Source: Entrophospora sp. SA101 (lineage: Eukaryota; Glomeromycota; Glomeromycetes; Entrophosporales; Entrophosporaceae). Taken from it: 15,104 nt of DNA. The stretch is taken from contig CAUDNR010004560.1 of assembly GCA_958430865.1 (NCBI GenBank), forward strand, positions 31,285 through 46,388. Reading direction: 5' to 3'. Shown here in pieces: positions 7,050 through 15,104 of the stretch (position 1 is its first letter; the number at the start of each line of letters is the position of its first letter). A program made the position numbers and the translations under genes. The notes beneath the pieces are model-generated. The model made no database searches, was not told where the DNA came from, and was given only the letters and a program-made list of their open reading frames with translations.

Positions 7050-8262
7050 TTGTTAGTGATATATGTTTAGATTCTCTCTCCATTATTTCGGTTGATAAAT
7101 TTTGAAAATGTAGCTCTGTTATGTTATAGAGACTATAGAGGCATGTTCTGCAAGCCCAAAACAAAAAAATTCTCGTTTGTATGATGAGTTATAACAGTTT
7201 ATGCAAAAGGCAATTAATTCTCTAATTAATTAGGTAAATTAATTTTAACAATCGAAGCTTTAAACCATTTATAACTTCGGAAACAAATATAGCTACAAAA
7301 AAAATTAAAAATTTTTAATTCCTAAGAACCATAACAGCACTATTTTTTTTATTTTTTAAATTTGTATTAATAGGAATCTGGAGTTTATGGCAAAAATTAC
7401 ATTTGCAAATACATCTTCCATTATTTAATCAGCTGTAATGCATACACTATCAAATGCTCAAGTACACTTGTTTACTTCCATTTATACTGTATTATGTGTC
7501 CTTAAAAAGAATATATATGCGATTGTGTTCGATGGCGGTTGATCATCAAACATATGTTACATCAATATAACAAATTATTATTATTATGTGCGGATTTTTT
7601 TAGTATCTTTATCATATATTTCTATACATTGTAAATGTTGACAACAAAATTCAACTAACAATATATTTTTTTGAAAATATGAATTATAAAAAGAAATTTC
7701 TATTAATTTATCAGTTGCAATGTAAATTTTTATGGTAAAATTTAATAATAAATTGAATAATTTTAAACCATGATAACTTTTTTTTTTATAATAAAATTAA
7801 ACAAACTTTTTATAATTTTATTGTTTAAGTCTTCTATAATAAAGTTACAGAGAGATTTTTTTCCTATCTCATTTGGTTATAAAGTTTTCTTATTAGCAAT
7901 CTTTTTTCAATTTCTTTAGAATATATAAAAAAAATTTTTTTTTTATTTAGCAAAAAAAAAAAACTCTCTGTAATCTAAAAGCTTAATCTATTTACTATAA
8001 TTTCTCTTAGTTTCATGTCTGTATCTCTTTATTTGAAGGCTCTGATACGATTTTTATTTATATAGTTTTTACATATATTCTTATTTTTTAAAAAAAAGTT
8101 TGTTATTGATCGGCATTATGTTACATCAACTAATTTTGATTTAATCAGGGCATCTCACACCCCAATATGCGATGGCTAGGAAAGAGTTTATGTTTCAAAT
8201 TTGCCCCTTGTTCTTACAGTTGAGACGAGAAAGAACCTTTGGATTCCAATTCAATGTTTATA
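7050..8262. other. intergenic, AT-rich, no gene seen
   Basis: No supported coding frame. The stretch has long A and T runs and one hairpin-like element (7845-7973). The word TATGTTACATCA occurs at 7553 and 8117 and also at 176, hinting at old dispersed repeat fragments too decayed to delimit. Confidence 0.4.
7845..7973. repeat. inverted repeat TTACAGAGAG / CTCTCTGTAA
   Basis: A 10-bp perfect inverted repeat, extended by T and A runs, with about 110 bp between the arms. It may be a decayed miniature element; there is no target duplication to support that. Confidence 0.4.
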
Positions 8263-9029
8263 CAGTCAAAGCTCGTTATAGTGGATCGCGTTATAGTGGA
8301 TTTTGCCTATAGTGGACTTTTTTTATTTCCCCAATTCTCTTTATAATAAAATTTGCTCGTTATAGTGGACTTTTTAATAAAACCTCTTTATTGTGTATAA
8401 TGGACTTTTAAAAATTTTGATATAGTTCGTTATAGTGGAAATCATGCAATCTTTTACATTAATGGTTAATGTTAATGTGGTTTCTAAACGGCAATCAATG
8501 TGTTAACAAAATTATTTGTGCATTATCCTTTTTTGATGGCGGTAATAAAGTATTCTGTCTTGGTTAATTTTTTTAACAATAAATTAATTTTTGTACGTTA
8601 TCCTCTTTTTTAATGATGAAGAAATTATTAGGAACCAAATCCCAAGGTTGATGATTCTGATGAAGTGGAAGAAGTAGAAATGATGGTTATTTCTGATAAA
8701 GAGGCATTAAATAGTTTAGAAAAAGTGATTCAATATTTAAAAAATCCACCATATAACTTTACAATTAGCTATCAAGAATTAAAAATGATTAATAGTTTAA
8801 AATTAAAAATTCATAAACGTGTTCAGGATAATGCAAAACAACTTATGTTGGACAGTTTTTATTTACTACGTATATATGTGTTGTACATTAATAAAATTTG
8901 ATCTCGTTATAAGGGACTTTTCAATTTATTTATAATAAGTCCACTATAAAGAGATTTTTCTTTATAGTGGAAATTCGTTATAGTGGACAAAAATTCCTGG
9001 AATCAAGTGTCCATAACAAGCTTTGACTG
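8263..9029 (+). mobile_element. internally deleted pogo/Tigger-like DNA transposon
   Basis: The left end reads CAGTCAAAGCTCGTTATAG (8263-8281) and the reverse complement of the right end reads CAGTCAAAGCTTGTTATGG. Both are preceded by TA (8261-8262 and 9030-9031), the Tc1/mariner-pogo target duplication. At least six copies of a GTTATAGTGGA motif, direct near the left end and in both orientations near the right, form subterminal repeats that may be transposase-binding sites. Inside, only a C-terminal transposase fragment remains (8632-8901). At 767 bp it is much shorter than an autonomous member. It lies 380 bp beyond the RPS16 stop codon. Confidence 0.82.
8632..8901 (+). pseudogene. C-terminal remnant of a Tigger/Jerky-type transposase
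   Basis: The open frame starts after an in-frame TAG (8629-8631) and ends at TGA 8901. It has the acidic linker (VDDSDEVEEVE), then SDKEALNSLEKVIQYL and MINSLKLKIHKRV, and AKQLMLDSF near the end. This order of an EAL..LE..I..L helix and a terminal (K)Q..LDSF matches the tail of pogo/Tigger transposases as I know them. The HTH and DDE catalytic parts are missing. ATTATTAG before it could be an old splice acceptor. It cannot be catalytically active. Confidence 0.6.
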
Positions 9030-9031
9030 TA

Positions 9032-9411
9032 TGCTTTTACACTAAATTTTCCATTAAAATTTTTCCAAGGATATCTTTAATCTATTATATTGATGAAAAT
9101 TGAAAGTTAGGCAATAGGCCTTCTAAACATCACATGAAGCGCAAATAAAAGAATTATATTGTTGGTTTGAGGATATATTTATTTGTACATATTGAAGAAG
9201 GCAATAACTGCAATAATTGATCAAAAGTGCAATAACAGATTATCCGGTTATCAATAGACTTCACGTGGCAACATACATATTTTTGGCTGGTATAATGAAA
9301 TTCACTTGAATTAATAAAAATAATTTATATATGTAGATATTAATTCATAAATATTATTATTGTTATTATTTTTTAATTCTATGATTAATTCCTTCTCATA
9401 ATATATAAAAA
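9032..9411. other. spacer between the Tigger relic and RPS16
   Basis: AT-rich and without a supported frame. The part adjoining 9411 is the RPS16 3' UTR on the minus strand. Confidence 0.4.
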
Positions 9412-10133
9412 TTAACCTATTTATATGAGAAGGGGAAAGAAGAAAATATTAGTTAATATTTAGAAAATAATAACAACAATAACAATTATAATATATTTAC
9501 GGTAAGATTTTTGGTATCTAAAGAAGATATTATAAATTAATATAAAAATAATATAGATATATATGTGCATGTGTGCAATAATTTTAAAATTCATCATAAA
9601 AATATAATACAAACCTTGCACGAGCACCAACACCACCAAACTTTTTAGGTTCACAACGACGAGGATCAGATACCAACAAGCTTCTGTCATACTGAATCAA
9701 AGTATTTTTAATCTCTTTTTTTTGAGCCTCGTCAACATACTTTTGATAATATGCTACAATAGATTTTGCAATAGCTTGACGAATCGCATAGATTTGTGAG
9801 GTATGACCACCACCTTTTACACGTACTCTAATATCAACTTTAGCAAATTTATCTTGACCTAGGATTAGAATTGGTTCATAGACTTTGAATCTCAAAATTT
9901 CTGGTTCAACTAAATGTAATGGTGATCCATTGATCTTGATTAAACCTTTGCCGGCTTTACAATGTGCCACCGCAGTTGCAGTTCTCTAAAAACAAATGAA
10001 ATGATGAAGGTAAATTAGAAATTTTATAATTTAATAAATTTTAATTAAATTATTTGATGTTGCTCTTGTCACTGTATCAATTATTATTACAAACCTTACG
10101 ACCATAGGTTTGAACAGCTTGTACTTGTGCCAT
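9412..10133 (-). CDS. RPS16: 40S ribosomal protein S16 (uS9), four coding exons
   Basis: Exons on the minus strand: 10133-10095 (39 nt, [13 protein letters not shown]), 9985-9615 (371 nt), 9517-9501 (17 nt) and 9416-9412 (5 nt). They total 432 nt, or 143 residues, the usual size for the family. Conserved blocks include [59 protein letters not shown] and KKFGG. The product is a small-subunit protein whose C-terminal tail reaches the decoding site. All introns are GT-AG (109, 97 and 84 nt); the first two have GTTTGT donors and the third GTAAAT. Splicing the tiny third and fourth exons yields the conserved end ARARYQKSYR and a stop. Without the last splice the frame reads through into an Ile-rich tail. 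Confidence 0.96.
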
Positions 10134-10149
10134 TTTCAAAAAAAAAAAA

Positions 10150-10267
10150 CTAAATCAGAGAGATCTAGAATTAATAATGAACGAATATTTAGAACAATAA
10201 AGGATTAAATAATTAATAGAATAAACTAACTGAGATCAATGAATAAATAAAGTTCAATAATACATAC
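10150..10267 (-). other. probable 5'-UTR intron of RPS16
   Basis: On the minus strand a strong donor AAG|GTATGT lies at 10267 and an acceptor GATTTAG ends at 10150, 16 bases before the ATG. The 118-nt length fits the other introns. A leader intron is common in ribosomal protein genes, but only a transcript read would confirm it. Confidence 0.55.
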
Positions 10268-12011
10268 CTTCTTTTATATTTAAAATGATGAAAAAAAGTT
10301 TTTTTTATAAATGTCACATGTCCAATTATAATCAAACTTCTGTGAAACAAACGGGAAAATTTTATCAGCTTAGATCGTAGACGAGAGTGAGAGTGTGGAG
10401 AGTATGTTGATGACGAAGCATACGAAAAATTCTAAAATGAGGAGCTTGGTCTGTTTCAACCAATCTACTAATCTACCTCTGTGCTGGAAACCATTAAATT
10501 GCTCACATGTAAGAGAGCAAAAAAGGTTCTATGTGGAATATTTAATAGCGTGAGTAACTTCCAATTGGCATTTGAAGGCATGGAAAGTTATTGAAAATGT
10601 ACTCTATGATTTTGGTAAAAAATGCAGTCATTTGCATCATCCTGATTCCAGTTTTAATGGAAAAAATTCTGATTTAAAAATTAAAAATTAAAATTATATA
10701 AATATGTAAATGAACTTAAATAGACTTTAGTATATAAGATATTGCATAACAATGAAATTTATATTAGAATAGTCATCTTTTAGAGTAATATCAGAATATA
10801 TAGATTCTGCTTTAAATAATTTATATATACAGACTCACATGCAAAAAGGAACACATTTCTTTGAATGAATCAGATTAGTCTTGATTTAGGATCTAGAAAC
10901 ACAGCTATTTCATAAAAGAAAATTCATAATTTATGTCAGAATGTTAGATATGGATTGATAGGTTTATTGGTTGATACGATTATATTGTTTAATGACACAT
11001 AAACATTTGAAACTACAACATTGCACATAATAATAAGAAATTTATATTAGAATGAAATTCATTTGAACTCTGAAATTTTTGGTAGTATAGTGAGTCACAT
11101 TAACACATTAAATAAAAATTGATCAACTTTAAAGCTAGATAGGTGTTTTTATATGTTACATATAAAATTTTCTCAACAATAGGTTCTAGAACGAGTCAAT
11201 AGCTATCAATATCATCTCTAATTTTTTTTTAGACAAGCATAATATTTCTCTATTTTAGATTTAAAGTTATTTGATGTGTTAGGGTAACCCGCACCATACA
11301 AATTAAAATGTTCATTTTATTGCAGTATGCCCCAAATGTGCATCATTGTGCTCTGTCACTCACAATTATTAAGAAATCAAACATTTGCTGTATGATAAAT
11401 AAAATGTAGATCACGCCAAATATAAGAAACAACAGTATCATTTTCGTCAATCCAAGTAAAAGTAATAAAATTCTACAAGATCTTTACGTGTTTAAATAAT
11501 TTTCATATTGTTACACGAAAGAATTTGTTCAATAAACGCGGTTATTGTATGAAGAATATTAATATTAATTAATTCCTTTAACTAATTTTTCTAAATTTGT
11601 AGAATGAATCAATTTCCTGTCAAAATCAAAATTTTTGACCAGTGAATACTAGATGCGTTTGTCACAGTACAAATATCTAAGTGAGCGAGCTACCAACTTT
11701 AAATTCTCGATTATAATTAATTGGTTTGTGAAATTATTTTCTACAATCATTGCACATAAGCCCCACTTTTCCCTCCGTTTTGTTTATTTATACATAATTA
11801 TAATTATTATTTATGCCTAAAAAGCATTAGACATTATTATATACTTCAAATTATACACACATATATAACATTCATTTGTTTTTATTAATTACATTAATAA
11901 AATGTTTATCACACAAACTAATTTATTTATTTACATTTTCACCACGTTCTCCAAGGACATACTTCAACCAATGTTTCAAATCCGTCAATTGATTCAAATT
12001 CCTAAAAGTTT
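10268..12011. other. long intergenic region, no gene seen
   Basis: The first 100-150 bases should hold the RPS16 promoter. The rest has no convincing frame. A short direct repeat, GAAATTTATATTAGAAT preceded by ATTGCA, occurs near 10741-10771 and again near 11022-11056. GTTAGGGTAACCC near 11280 is single and not telomeric. Confidence 0.45.
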
Positions 12012-12202
12012 TGGGATGCGACAAGCAGAAAGGGATCTGCATTTGACTAGAGTGTTTTTACAACTTTAAAGGAAAGTCTATTAAGCTAAGTGGGTATGGT
12101 TTCTAAGTTAACAATGTTCACCGAGGCAGATTTCATATAGGCGTGACTTTAACTCAAAATCAATAAAGTACCAATGGGTTCCTTTCTGCTTGTTGCACCC
12201 CA
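12012..12202. mobile_element. 191-bp MITE with 22-bp terminal inverted repeats
   Basis: Left TGGGATGCGACAAGCAGAAA and the reverse complement of the right end TGGGGTGCAACAAGCAGAAA each continue GG, giving 22 bp with two differences. The interior has no coding capacity and shares about 75 bp with 6559-6632. Target duplication is unclear (possibly TTT), so the superfamily is not assigned. Confidence 0.7.
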
Positions 12203-12284
12203 TTTGCGAGAAATTCCCCAACTATATATTAATATATAAAAAAATCTTTTTCATCCTTAGAAAATATTAGCCTATATTCTTTAA

Positions 12285-12355
12285 CGGTCCAATGAAAAGT
12301 ACAGGGGACAGGGATCTGCAAAATTCGCCTGTCCCCTGTGCTTTTCATTGGGTCG
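12285..12355. repeat. GC-rich 28-bp hairpin
   Basis: Arms 12285-12312 and 12328-12355 are complementary at 25 of 28 positions around a 15-base loop; the core is CACAGGGGACAGG (TACAGGGGACAGG on the left). It is far richer in GC than its surroundings and ends about 50 bp before the ATG at 12404. It could be a tiny foldback transposon or a transcribed hairpin. Confidence 0.75.
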
Positions 12356-12403
12356 CGTGGTCGATCGATCAACAATCTTTTTTAAAAAAATTTTTATAAA
12401 AAA

Positions 12404-12862
12404 ATGCCTAAAGAACAAAATAAACGAAAACAACAAGACAGCCGAGAGAATGGTGGTGGTTATCGCCACCACTCGTCACTCTAGTTCAATTAATTAACAT
12501 TCATTTTTTTAAAAAAATAATCCAACCAAGAACAAAGGAAATTAAAAAAAGAAATCAAAAGGGAGGAGAACAACCTGCCCTTAAAGATATTACCAATCAA
12601 GGCAATTCAAAAAAAAAAAGAAAAAAAAGATCACAGTTCAATGAAATAAATGATATTGAAATCAGTTCATTAATTGAAAACTTAAATCAGGAATCAACTC
12701 AAGAATGGATAGTTGATGGTACAATCAATATTTCGCAAAGATTTAGAAATTATCAGGAATTGGTTATTAAAAAATTTAAAAATGATGGTTTAAGTTGGAA
12801 TGATATCTATGAAGTCTTAGCATTGAATTCAGTATTTGTAGTTTGTAAACCTTGTCCATTTA
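12404..12862 (+). pseudogene. 5' part of a PD-(D/E)XK-like gene, split by a MITE
   Basis: A short frame starts at ATG 12404 (MPKEQNKRKQQDSRENGGGY) and stops at 12484. A second frame, shifted by one, is open from 12424 and codes from about 12520 onward: a Lys-rich stretch with KKKRKKR (nuclear-localisation-like), then QESTQEWIVDGTINISQRF, NYQELVIKKFKNDGLSWND and IYEVLALNSVFVVCKPCPF. The two may be joined by an intron I could not place, or a frameshift separates them. At 12860 a MITE interrupts the frame; the next codons of the gene resume at 13223. Inside the MITE the frame stops at TAG 12881. The GGGYRHxSSL stretch is shared with 3386-3424. Confidence 0.55.
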
Positions 12863-13219
12863 CCCTACATAAAGTTTAGATACTTAAAATGCACTTAAAA
12901 TATACATCATATACTTAAAATATACCAATGGAAGAGAACAAGAACATTTTAAGTGAGATTTAAGTATGTTTTAAGTATATGAAATTATACTCAAAACACA
13001 CTTAAAATATACTATATACTTAAAATATACTTAAAACATACTTTTGATGGTAAACTAGCATACTTGAAATACACTTAAAATACACTTAAAAGGTTACTTA
13101 AAACATACTTAATTTTGTTCATTATTAAAAAAGGTATGTTTTAAGCACATTTTAAGCACCTTCAAGTAGATTTTAAGCATGATTTAAATACATTTTAAGC
13201 ACCTAAACTTTTTGTAGGG
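12863..13219. mobile_element. 357-bp MITE flanked by TTA, inserted in a gene
   Basis: The left end CCCTACATAAAGTTTAGATA and reverse-complemented right end CCCTACAAAAAGTTTAGGTG are terminal inverted repeats that continue through CTTAAAATG, about 32 bp. TTA flanks both ends (12860-12862 and 13220-13222), consistent with a 3-bp duplication as in PIF/Harbinger or a TA duplication as in Tc1/mariner. The interior is made of ACTTAAAATATAC-like units that alternate in orientation, so it could fold extensively. No coding capacity. Confidence 0.83.
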
Positions 13220-13222
13220 TTA

Positions 13223-14088
13223 GTGATGATGAATGGGTGTATAATACTTAAGAACAACCCATTTTATATTCAAGAACCAATTGTTCCAAATGTTGCATCG
13301 AATATTCTTCACAATGCAATGAAAAGACATTTAATGAACCAGGATAGTTATATCAATGCAGGTGAAGACCAAATGTGCAGATCTGCAGCACAAATTTTTA
13401 ATGGATTATGTGAGACACTACCTACAATTTCTTCAATTAAAATGTCCGAAGATGAACATTGCAATAGATTATTAAAAATTCACATCAATAATATCTTTAC
13501 TGCACACAAGAAATATGAAGTCAGATTTAATCGCAGTGTGTTGGGAACATCTCAAAGACCTGACTTTTCATGTGTTATAAATGATGTTCCCTTTTTATTG
13601 TCAGAAATTAAACCTATTGGAACTAGTCCTTTATTAAAACAAATGGATTTTAGAAAGATACATCTAAGAGGTAAAAATGCATTAAACCAGCAATTAAATA
13701 AAAAAGGAGGTCCAGGACAAGTAATGATGTTAGTTAATGCAGGTTAGCATTTTTATATATAATTTACAACTTATTATTTTCTTACTAATCTTTAAATCGG
13801 AATTACAGGAGAATTATTGAAAACTTATGTAATGAATTTACAAAATGGAGGTTTATATGTATCATGGAGCTTAATTACAAGTAAACTAGCAACTGATGTA
13901 TCAACCATGCCATTGATAGACTTTAATTTCAAACATTTCATCAAATTGGAAGTTTGCATTTTTTTTTTAGATATGTCATATTATTATTACCTGAAACTTG
14001 ATTAACTTAATTGAATATTTGCATTTAACAGAAATGCGTTGATATCCTTGTAAATGATTATGTAAATTGTGAAGATATTTCAACATAA
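13223..14088 (+). pseudogene. 3' part of the PD-(D/E)XK nuclease-like gene, three exons
   Basis: Exons 13223-13742, 13809-13951 and 14032-14088 join in frame through GT-AG introns of 66 nt (GTTAGC...TTACAG) and 80 nt (GTTTGC...TAACAG), ending in TAA. The first codon is not a start; it continues from 12862 across the MITE. On the empty site the upstream frame reads CPFSDDEWVYNT then stops at 13249, one base out of register with the downstream frame, so there is also an indel at about 13234-13262. Counting from 13223, QRPDFSCVINDVPFLLSEIK (residues 111-130) gives P-D(114)...E128-x-K130, the PD-(D/E)XK motif, followed by a Gln-rich helix (ALNQQLNK). I associate this layout with multi-copy gene families of mycorrhizal fungi. 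Nuclease activity is inferred from the motif only. Confidence 0.6.
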
Positions 14089-14411
14089 TTTATCTTTTCA
14101 TGTGATAATTATTTGTTGATTCAATTAAATGATATATGTTTTTAGGCAACAAAAAAATAAATTTATGACAAATATTTCTATCATTATTTCTCTAAAATAA
14201 GAACTCTCCATTTTACATATTATTTTTATTTCAAATTTGATGGAATTATGAAATCATGCCCACAATAAAATTTCTTCTCAATACATAATGCAAAGCTTGC
14301 TTCACATGATTTTGATTTTGAATAATTTTAAAAAAAATTACAAAGTGGACATAAAATTATATATATAGGGATAAGTGTATATGAAAAATATTCACAAAGG
14401 TAATAAATGCA
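14089..14411. other. AT-rich spacer, no gene seen
   Basis: Lies between the PD-(D/E)XK-like gene and the transposase-like relic. It begins with the likely 3' UTR of the former. No supported frame or repeat. Confidence 0.45.
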
Positions 14412-15104
14412 ATGGTTCTAATGAATATCAAAAAGCAATCGATTTTTTTGGAAAAAGTATGTAAATGTAGTTGTTCTTCAAGAATTCCTAAGGAAGAATT
14501 TGCAGAATTAAGGGAATCCTTTCAAGCCCTTTCTAAAGTAGAACAAGACATATTTTTAATGGCCCAACTTAAGGCAATGGATGGTGGATTAACAAGCACT
14601 AGTAGACGCCTTAAAAAGAAAACTGGGTTTAATAAAAGGACTTTCTATCACTGGGATCATAATACACTACTTTGTCAAGAAACTTATCTCAATATGTTGG
14701 GGATTGGCAGAACTTATTTGAAAATATCAGAAATCATCTAATAAACAATGGACTTATATCAAGAGTTCATGACATATAAAAGAAGACGTCTCAATGAAAA
14801 ACCAAAATGGTAATTGATAAAAATATTGCTAAAGTAGTAAAAACTTCCTTGAAAATTATGCAGAAGTTCATGGATTACCAAGTCCAGGAAGAAGTAACAA
14901 TAGAATAACTCAATCAGTTACATTTTTACCAGCTGAAATGAGTTATAAATCTGTGCACAGAAATTTTCTGGCTGGTTTAGAAGAAGATAGTAATTTAAAG
15001 TCCTTGAAGTATGATTCTTTCAGAAAGTTATGACATCAATTGACACCAGAAATTCAAATTATGAGTCCAAGAACTGATTTGTGTGATACTTGTCAACATT
15101 TTAG
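14412..15104 (+). pseudogene. decayed transposase-like gene, truncated by the window edge
   Basis: Coding-like sequence runs to the right edge but changes frame four times: near 14723, 14770, 14810 and 14845. An in-frame TGA at 15031-15033 sits where FRKL is followed by HQLTPEIQIM, most simply a mutated TGG. Blocks in order: CKCSCSS near the start, LSKVEQDIFLMAQLKAMDGG, LLCQETYLNMLGI, INNGLISRVH, VHGLPSPGRSNNR, SVTFLPAEMSYKSVHRNF, then PRTDLCDTCQHF at the edge. The Cys-rich start, the LC..TYL..LGI block and the PRTDLCDTC zinc-binding-like motif recall a dispersed DDE-transposase-like family found in many animals; I cannot name it with certainty. It is not functional as it stands. Confidence 0.6.

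Noticed and set aside
11278..11292. GTTAGGGTAACCC, considered as telomere-like
   Set aside because: A single palindromic occurrence, not a tandem TTAGGG array.
12281..12472. 63-codon minus-strand open frame
   Set aside because: No ATG, runs through the GC-rich hairpin, and is antisense to the GGGYRH leader of the PD-(D/E)XK-like gene.
12863..13219. The 357-bp segment considered as an intron
   Set aside because: It has terminal inverted repeats and TTA duplications and lacks a GT donor and AG acceptor at the points where the flanking frame rejoins.
1..15104. tRNA, rRNA and CRISPR arrays
   Set aside because: No cloverleaf with a TPsiC-type arm, no rRNA-like block and no spacer-separated direct repeats were seen by eye; a covariance-model scan would be needed to exclude a weak tRNA.

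Overview
The window is strongly AT-rich eukaryotic DNA. It has short GT-AG introns, homopolymer tracts, microsatellites and many small transposon relics. One gene is recognised without doubt: a spliced 40S ribosomal protein S16 on the minus strand. The AT bias, the short fungal-type introns (GTTTGT donors), a pogo/Tigger-type relic and a PD-(D/E)XK-like gene of a kind I associate with expanded families in arbuscular mycorrhizal fungi all fit a Glomeromycotina genome such as Rhizophagus. That assignment is an inference; no marker in the window settles it.

Layout. 1-738 is non-coding leader, ending in a 36-bp tandem duplication and a trinucleotide tract. 739-2154 (+) is an intact single-exon gene for a 471-aa protein with a Ser/Asn/Gly tail and three segments that read as double-stranded-RNA-binding folds; it is the most interesting gene here. 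2155-4640 is intergenic. It holds a 113-bp hAT-type MITE with a perfect 8-bp target duplication at the end of a small membrane-protein ORF (minus), a sequence shared with the 12.45-kb region, and an island of unusually high GC around 4230-4620. 4640-6640 is a patchwork of repeats: 26-bp satellite arrays in opposite orientations, foldbacks and dispersed repeats. 6750-7048 (minus) is an unrecognised exon-like open frame. 8263-9029 is an internally deleted pogo/Tigger-like element that keeps the C-terminal end of its transposase.

9412-10133 (minus) is RPS16, with three coding introns, a 17-nt exon and a last coding exon of only 5 nt; a 5'-UTR intron is also likely. About 1.7 kb of featureless intergenic DNA follows. 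12012-12202 is a MITE and 12285-12355 is a GC-rich hairpin. 12404-14088 (+) is a broken multi-exon gene with a PD-(D/E)XK nuclease-like motif. A 357-bp MITE flanked by TTA is inserted in it and there is a nearby frameshift. 14412-15104 (+) is a transposase-like relic with four frame changes and a stop; it runs off the right edge.

There is no operon-like cooperation. The biology is one housekeeping gene and one candidate RNA-binding gene surviving in a landscape of miniature transposons, several of which sit in reading frames so that insertion history can be read directly.
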